Of a DNA stretch of 64,000 nucleotides, positions 56,638 to 64,000 are shown piece by piece. The first letter of the stretch is position 1; every line of letters begins with the position of its first letter. Position numbers and translations under genes: made by a program. This DNA comes from Caprella mutica (taxonomy: Eukaryota > Arthropoda > Malacostraca > Amphipoda > Caprellidae): assembly GCA_947561585.1 (NCBI GenBank), contig CANNZV010000876.1, positions 1 to 64,000 of the forward strand, given 5' to 3'. The notes beneath the pieces are model-generated. The model was not told where the DNA came from, searched no databases, and was given only the letters and a program-made list of their open reading frames with translations.

Positions 56638-59600
56638 ATTATCAGATCATAAAACTAACAGAATGAATACCAAACAAGCGACAAATTATAAACCAATTTT
56701 TATTAATTTAAATCTTGATGCTGTAGGTCAATAATAAAGTAAAACTGTACAAATGATAATGAAATTGAATGAAGAGTTAATAATCATAGATTTATTCATT
56801 GTAAATAAATAGAAAGTATACTAAGTAGAATATTGGAACATCCGAAAATACTACATGACATCGATTAAAACAAGTGACGTCACACTAGTTATTTCCAAAC
56901 ATAAATTTTGCTATTATTGAATTAAATATGCATTTTCATGGAAATTAATTTAAATAAAATATAAATAAATAGTCTTCAAAATCTCCAGTAGAGTAAAGGA
57001 GACTGAAGGATTTAAGACACATTTGCATTTATCTGATTAAATAAGAATTTTTATTGAAAACTTCATTCGTCAAATTGTTCCTAAAATAACATTTTACTAT
57101 ATGCAATCAGGTTTATATGTTAGATAATGGTCATTTGAGTGCTTTACTGTAAATACAATAGGTTACTAGGTACCACCTTACATTTTACAAGTTTGTAAAT
57201 AAACCAACTTATAAGTGGCTGGTATTAGATATATAAAAGTTATCTAGGTACTTGAAGCTAACGAAACATATTATTTATTGACATATTCTATCTATATTTA
57301 CCTGTCACACCTATATAATTCTCATTTTGACATTACTTCATCTGATTTATATACTTTTTGAAGACCGGAATCAAGTTCACCGTTAATGAGTTCGCAACTT
57401 AGTATACTTTTCTATCTATTTACTTTGGATATATTATATACTAAAAGTGTAGATAAATAGTCTAGTAACTGCCAATAGCGTTATTAAGCATTATTTGGAT
57501 ATTTGTTGATTGGGATATAAAAATTATATTTCAAGCCTAATGTTTCATGGTATAGTTTCATCCAAATCTTAAAAATTGAATCAGTAATAAGGTATTTTCA
57601 TAGTAGGCTAGTTTATTTTTTAAAGTCTGCTTCGTGCAATAAATTATATATTCTAAAATAATCATTACGAACACAATTTTGTTCATTTCTAAATATTCTA
57701 AATACTTCAAATTCTATTTTTCTGAGATTATTTAATTGTTAATTGACACTATGCATCTCTTTCATCTTGTCGAAAATCGTCACTTTGGTTCCTGTAAACA
57801 TTGTACGGAATAACAGCAATACAAAATCAAAGATAAAAATTCTTCACACTCAGCGTAGTTACCCTCCGAAATGTACTTATATATAAAATAATCCTTTTTC
57901 TTATCCATTTTATATATTGAAAATATTTTTTTTATCACAGTTCAAGTATGGGAGGAAGAAACAATCCCCATATCCCTTATCCACTGATATACATTAGTTG
58001 TTGCTAATTTATTAATTTCTATCAGGTTAATGAAGTATGCTAATAGTTAAGGTAATGACTTCCGAATAAGTCCAAAAGAATTTGGAGATAAAAACACTTT
58101 AGTTATTTTTGTAGGTCAGTCCAACTATTCAGAAAGAAGGGTAGGTAGACCTTACTAGACAACTAAAACTTAAATTAATGACAGATTTTATTTTCAATGT
58201 AGATTGAAATTGAAAATGACTGTAAAAATACTTCAAAATTAGTGTAGTTACCCATGAAACTACAAACCATAATCAATTCAGGAAATAAACACGATTGTTA
58301 ATATTTGAATACCTAATTGATTCTGAAACTAGTACTGTCGTTGTTAATTACATAAATAGAGATACTAAAAATAATAATAAAGAACCTGTGGTGAAACAGA
58401 ATTTAATTAAAAATGGTTTTTGATGTGATGAGCAACGAGTGAAGGTGACCCCACTCTGCATAATGTGTCTTTTGACTCCCAGAGATTATAATTTGAGAGT
58501 TACTCTCAGCAGTAGATTCATAAATTCTATTTTATATTCTTAAGACTTATTTTCTTCTCATCCTCCTTTAATTATAATTATCTCTATTTTTAAATTTATT
58601 ATTGGTGCAATAAAGTATTGACGCGTACTTAGCAATATCCCCTTTATCACAATTTATAAAGATAAGATAATGTCCCCTATTATCAATCTGGGAAAGTGAA
58701 GTAGGTTGTTAACATTCTACAGAATATAATGAATATGGAACATTTTCCAAGACAAATATGAGCTCAATTTTAAAAATTATAGATCCCTGCGGGAGATTTT
58801 GAATTAATTCCTATGTTACCATTAATTTAGCTATGGGAGATTCTGAATCTGCCGCTGAAAGTAAATTTCAAATTAAAATATCTGAGAGTCAGGAGACACA
58901 TTATGCAGAGTGGGGTCACCGTCACTCGTTGTTCATCACATTAAAAACATATTTTTAATCAAACTCTGTTTCATCACAGGTGATTTATTATTATTTTTGA
59001 TATCTCTATTGATGCAATCAACATCAACAATACTGTTTTTAGTATCAATTAAGCATTCAAATATTAATATGCGTATTCTCTCCTGAATTGATTAAGGTTT
59101 GTAGTTTCATGGGTAACTACACTAATTTTGAAGTATTTTTACAGCCATTCTCAGTTTAAATTTAGAAATACTTTATAGAATATATACTTATTATAATATC
59201 AGTTTTAATTGTCTATTAAGGTCTACCTTCCCTTCATTCTGAATGGTTGGACTGACCCACAAAAATAATTACGAATACTTAACTTCTCAATCAATAGAAA
59301 AATAGAGCTTTCAGCTCATAAGTTATAACAACTCTAATAACCCTGATAGAAAATAGCAAATTAGTAATAAGTAATGCATATCAGTTGATATGGGACATAG
59401 GGATTCTTTTCCTCCTCCCATACTAATTTTGTGATAATATTTTTTTTTTCTTCAATAAAATGGTAGAGAAAAAGGATTTTACTATACATGTATATTTTGA
59501 AGGGTAACTACTTTGAATGTGAATAAATGTTATATTTGATTTCGTATTGCTGTTTTCTCGTACAATGTTGTAGGAATCAAAGTGAAGATTTTCCGACTAT

Positions 59601-62600
59601 TTGATCAAGATGAAAGATATCTATTGTTTCTTTTGACAACAAACATTCTCAGAAAAATACATTTTGATGTATTTAGTATATTTAAAAATGAACAAAAATT
59701 TATTCAAAATTATAAAGAATTATAAAATTTACAAATATTCTTTAAATCATTCAAGGAAACTCTAAGTCGAACCGTTACGATAGCCTAAAAACGATATCTT
59801 GCACGGAAAAGCCTAAAATTGGGAAATGCTTTGACCTAAATAAATGGTTTAACTATTAGTCTTTAATATGACTTAAATTGAGAAGATTACTTTCCAATTT
59901 CCTTTTCAGCTGAAAATGATTTAGTAAGATCATGTGTCTACTACCTATTACAATGTTCAATTAACATTAATTGTATAGGGACTACCTTTCATTCGTGCTG
60001 AATGGTCGGATCGACCCACAAAAATAATTAAAGAAGAACTAACTTTCACTTTTATTGTAATGAGGTCAGTTAATATATTCACTATCTACCTACTCAATTT
60101 ACCTGATAAAAATTAATAAACTAGCTGTGAAATATACTCATATTTAATAAGTTAATAAATTATTATCAATATGCATAATTCACATCTTGGTTGAAACAAT
60201 AATGAGGGATATATATTTTCTCTACCACATCTAAATGAAACTATAATAGAATATTAATTTTTTATGAATAAAGTAATTCGAAGGTTAATGATTTGTTTTA
60301 AAATAATACTTTTCAAGGGTAACTGTACTGAATATCGTTGCTGGAAATTATCATGGAATTACTTATTTTCTGTATTTTGAAGATTTCATAAACAAGCTCC
60401 GTTTCATCACTGGTGATTTATTATATTTTAAATGGTTTTCTTTATTCAATTTACAAGGACAATACTGTTTTTAGTATCAATTGTGCAGTTTCCTCATTGT
60501 TTGTATTTCCATGGGTAACTATATCGATTTTATAGTATTTTCATTTTCAATTAAAAATAATATGTTACATCAATATCTATATTAATATCAGTTTTAATTG
60601 TCAAGTAAGGTCTACCTTCCCTTCATTCTGAATGGTTAGACAGACCCACAATAATAATTACGAATTCTTATGCTCAGTAGGTATACAAAAGTAAACATGT
60701 TGTCATCTCAAGTAATCAATATATTCGATTTACCTGATAGAAATTAACAAATTATAAATAAGTAATGCACATCAGTTGATAAGCTTCATAGGGATTCTTT
60801 TCCTCCTCCAATACTTAAACTGTGATAAAAAACAAATTTTCTTCCTTAAAATGGATTTTATTACAGAATTACGTTTTGAAGGGTAACTACTCTAAATGTA
60901 AAGAAATGTTCTTTGGTTATCATTTTGCTGTTTTTGTACAATGTCTGAAGAGATAAAGGCGAAAGTTTTCCGAATCCTTCATCAAGATGAAAGGGATATA
61001 TTGCTTCAATAAACAGATAAATATTCTCATCAAAGTAGATTTTAAATGTTCTGAATTATTTAGTCAAATTCGTATTCGAAATATAATTTATAGCCGGTCC
61101 AGACTTTATAAAACAAATTGAGAAATATAGCCTACCATGACGATAGGTGATTATTGATATCAATTTTTAGATTCCCATGAAATTCAACGAGGGTTTTATA
61201 CATAACTTTTAGATCTTACTCAATAAATAACCTTATGACATAACATCATAATGACGCTTTTGACAGTTAGCAGACTAAGTATCTTACCAGACAATTAAAA
61301 ACTTATAGTAGTAGAGATATCTTCACTTCTAATATATGATATACCTATGACTATTATCTCTTTATTATTTTTCATTACCGTTTGTATAGTTTTACTTTAT
61401 TGACTAACAGCATCAAGATGCAAGTCATTTAAAAATGAAAGTTATAATCTTTAGTCCTTTGATAATCTGACTGAAATCGTACCTATCTATCATCTGGTTA
61501 GAGTAAAACATTCTAGTTTAGCTCCGATGCGTGAATTCATCCACTTAGAATAATATTTTCGATGTTAAATTCATGGCTTTTGAGAGAGGTTCTCGCACAT
61601 TTCATTTTTCGAATACAGTAATTCGAACTCTGTCGTTATTAGACTCCATGAATTTTCTTTTAGTTCATTCAAACTGAAAATATTGATAAACTAATAATAT
61701 AAAAAATTGTGAACACAAACCAAAGCTCTATAAGAAAAGGTAGTAAATTCTTGATAGTTTTCACTATGTAACACTGGTAACAAGAAACTGGCGATTGTGT
61801 CGAGATAAAGACTAGTAAAACAAATATGTGCAGAGTATCTCACAAATACTAATCCTGTTCTGACGCTTCCTTTCAAATGTTTATCTTACTTTGAGTGTTT
61901 TTAAAAATATTTTTATTGATTTGTCCATTGTAAGAGGTTGCATCATGTTTATGACTTGAACAAGTAAAATTGGGCAATGGTATGACTAAGATAAATTGTT
62001 TAACTATAAGTAAGTACTTCATATGAGTTATGACTTAAATTAATACCAATTACCTTTTTTCAACTGAATATAATATAATCACGTCTTTACTTCCACCAGT
62101 TTTAATTGTCTAATAAGGACTGCCTTCCATTCGTGATGAATGGTTGGACCGACCCACAAAAATAGTAGATAGAATTAAGTTTAAATATTTAGATTAAGGG
62201 AAACACATCCATTATCAACCTACTCGATTTACCGGACAGAAATTAACAAACTGGTTGTCAATTATGCATATCTATGATAAATTATCGATGATATAAATGA
62301 TTCACAACTGATTTGTTACAATATTAAGGATATTTATCCTTCTACTCATCTGAATGAAACTAAAATAGAATATTAACTTTGATTAAATTTAATAATTCGA
62401 AGGTTAATGATTCGTTTGTATAAAAATATTTTGAGGGGTAACTCTACTGAATTTCTTTGATGGAAATTATCATGCAATCACTTACTTTCTGTATTTTGAA
62501 GTATTTTCATAAAGTATAATCTTACTGAAATAAATTTGAAAGTTTTTAATTTATGTGTATTATTTGTTTCTGATAACAGAATTTAAAAGTAAAAGTAAAA

Positions 62601-62899
62601 AGAAATTGCATGTTCACAAAATTACCATGGAGACAAATAGCTGACTATTTAATGTGTTTATTTTAATAAATTATTTAATAAATATTTTTTATCTGATATC
62701 TTTACAGCAAAAACTACCAATTTGAATCACTTAACTCACCTGATATATTTTACTGCATTTAACTCATAAAATATCACGCATATATATTTCAATATATAAT
62801 TCAGTTCCTCATTACAGAGGTTGGTATTCACATTTGAATTTAGTTGTTCGAGATATTCGATGGGTAACTAATATAAAAAAAGTAAAAATGTTTCACCAG
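56638..62899. repeat. Third copy of the right-arm sequence
   Basis: A direct copy of parts of the right arm: 56638-56790 matches 47714-47860, 57440-58700 matches 47880-49200, and 60390-62225 matches 49240-51080 with near identity (the minus-strand 61-codon frame at 61691-61876 differs from that at 50542-50727 only at a few residues). Between these lie extra modules (58930-60380), which are not colinear with the right arm. Confidence 0.8.
56798..57430. mobile_element. Insertion with inverted ends in third copy
   Basis: Absent from the matching position of the right arm (about 47865). Ends GTAAATAAATAGAAAGTATA and TATACTTTTCTATCTATTTAC are inverted, imperfect copies. Non-coding, about 630 bp; exact ends uncertain. 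Confidence 0.65.
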
Positions 62900-63788
62900 T
62901 AGGGTTGTGACAATATTCTTTTGGCTTAAAGAATTATTCTTTATGCTTTTTAGCTAGAAAGCATATTTTTTGAAATAAAGAATATTCTCAAAATATGCTG
63001 TTAGTTAATCAAATAGTCCAAGTGACTGCAAATGAAACACAAACTAATTTTTATGGTTTGAATGAATGATTCAAGAAGTTTCAAATTTAAAAGACTAGGT
63101 GTGGAAATTATCTTACTGAATCATTGGAACCTGTAAGGCGATAATAGTAATAATTTTAATAAGGAGTACACAATAGGAGTTGCCATTTTGTGTTACGCTT
63201 TACCTATTGTAAACTGTTACTATTCGAGCCTCCTAGCCCCCCTGTCAGGTCATTAAAAAAGCATGAAGTGTGCAGTACAACAAACTAGGGATTACAACAA
63301 ACTCCATTATATCGAATGAGGAAATGCATCATACAAATTAGCTAATATTAGAAATAAAGTAAAATAAGAGAGTAAAAAAATAAAGGTAAATATTGTATTA
63401 TTTAAATTGGTATACCTATCTATAATGTATATCTATGTAATTTTTTTTATTTTAATCAAAAAATAACACACAAAACTGTTCCCTATTTATTATTTTGTTT
63501 ACCTGATACAGAATAAACAGTCTCAATTTGACATTGTTTCCTACCCTGCCTTCTATATAAATATACCATCAATGAAAACTCCCAATTACAATTAGCCTTA
63601 TTTCAAGAAATTAGAACATATAAAGCTAACCTGAACGCATATCATTGAGCATATAAAGCTAACCTGAACGCATAAAAAGCATATTTTAAGGCATAAAAAG
63701 CATATATAAAAAGCATAAAAGCATATTTAACAAGCTTAAAGCATAAGGCATAAAAGCATATTTCAAAAAGAATATTGTCACAACCCTA
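62900..63788. mobile_element. hAT-like element, TAGGGTTGTGACAATATTC ends
   Basis: Starts TAGGGTTGTGACAATATTC and ends GAATATTGTCACAACCCTA. Flanks TTCACCAG (62892-62899) and TTCATCAG (63789-63796) differ at one of eight bases, and the related sequence at about 45860-45875 is the empty site. Subterminal regions are full of AAGCATA words (63600-63770). A foldback-centre fragment (CCCCCCTGTCAGGTCATTAA) is nested at 63225-63310. No transposase; 889 bp. Confidence 0.9.
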
Positions 63789-64000
63789 TTCATCAGATTT
63801 TGACAAGTGGTTTAAGTTCACGTCAAAATATTACCAGTACTTTATTGTTTTAGGTGAAATAAAACTAATATTTGATTACAATTCAATTCAAATGAAACCA
63901 TTAATTTACATTAAGAAAAAATCTGATTTTAGTGAAGAGTTAACATATTCTTTAATCTTAGAGGTCCCGTCCAAGCATATTTTTTGTTGCTTTAATCAAT

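Larger units (their letters stand above)
37235..64000. repeat. Modular repeat domain, family unknown
   Basis: The remaining 26.8 kb consist of diverged copies of modules about 0.7-1.6 kb long in both orientations, broken by transposons listed separately. Each module carries box A (GGTCTACCTTCC, then CATTC-loop-GAATGG, then TTGGACTGACC) and, 60-75 bp further on the same strand, box B (CTGATAGAAATTAACAAA). Box A copies: plus strand 37491-37555, 38221-38290, 43173-43240, 49460-49530, 50948-51015, 59203-59270, 59965-60029, 60590-60660, 62099-62168; minus strand 39606-39672, 42255-42320, 48541-48610, 52358-52430, 58101-58170. A GGGTAACT word recurs further along. No coding capacity and no recognised family. 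Confidence 0.8.

Overview
This is AT-rich, repeat-dominated DNA from an animal nuclear genome, most likely an insect. It holds one convincing host gene, at about 31.0-34.6 kb: five exons encoding a BTB domain followed by four C2H2 zinc fingers, with GT/AG introns all in phase 0. BTB-zinc-finger proteins of this style are abundant in insects, and the dense load of hAT, pogo/Tigger, I-type LINE and Penelope-like remnants fits a hemipteran such as a planthopper. The species assignment is inference.

Region by region. 0-1.75 kb: the 3' stump of a LINE, then 40-bp and 32-bp tandem arrays. 1.77-4.82 kb: a non-coding 3.06-kb transposon with terminal inverted repeats (TIRs) and a perfect 8-bp target-site duplication (TSD), carrying a nested palindromic element. 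5-8.7 kb: tandem and inverted-repeat elements, one filled with a 15-bp array. 9.1-17.0 kb: a nearly complete LINE (ORF1 with zinc knuckles; ORF2 with endonuclease, reverse transcriptase and RNase H) broken by a small MITE and a 2.2-kb Tigger relic. 17.4-30.9 kb: a thicket of small hAT-like elements, two minisatellites sharing a core word, a tRNA-derived SINE and a 4.0-kb hAT element with a decayed BED-type transposase. 31.0-34.6 kb: the BTB-zinc-finger gene, with a hAT derivative in its third intron. 34.6-37.2 kb: its 3' flank.

37.2-64 kb contains no recognisable host gene. It is built from diverged copies of modules in both orientations. The largest structure is an inverted repeat with arms of about 6.9 kb (37.7-44.7 and 47.1-54.0 kb), plus a third, direct copy of much of the right arm at 56.6-62.9 kb. 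The modules share two conserved boxes at fixed spacing, 14 pairs in all; the first box forms a short hairpin. I do not recognise this family, and it is the best candidate here for something undescribed. Several transposons are present in one arm and cleanly absent from the other, which gives precise insertion sites and argues against a pure assembly artefact.

Apart from the BTB gene, every protein-coding relic seen is transposon-derived and interrupted by stops, frameshifts or deletions. No operon-like cooperation between genes is expected or seen.
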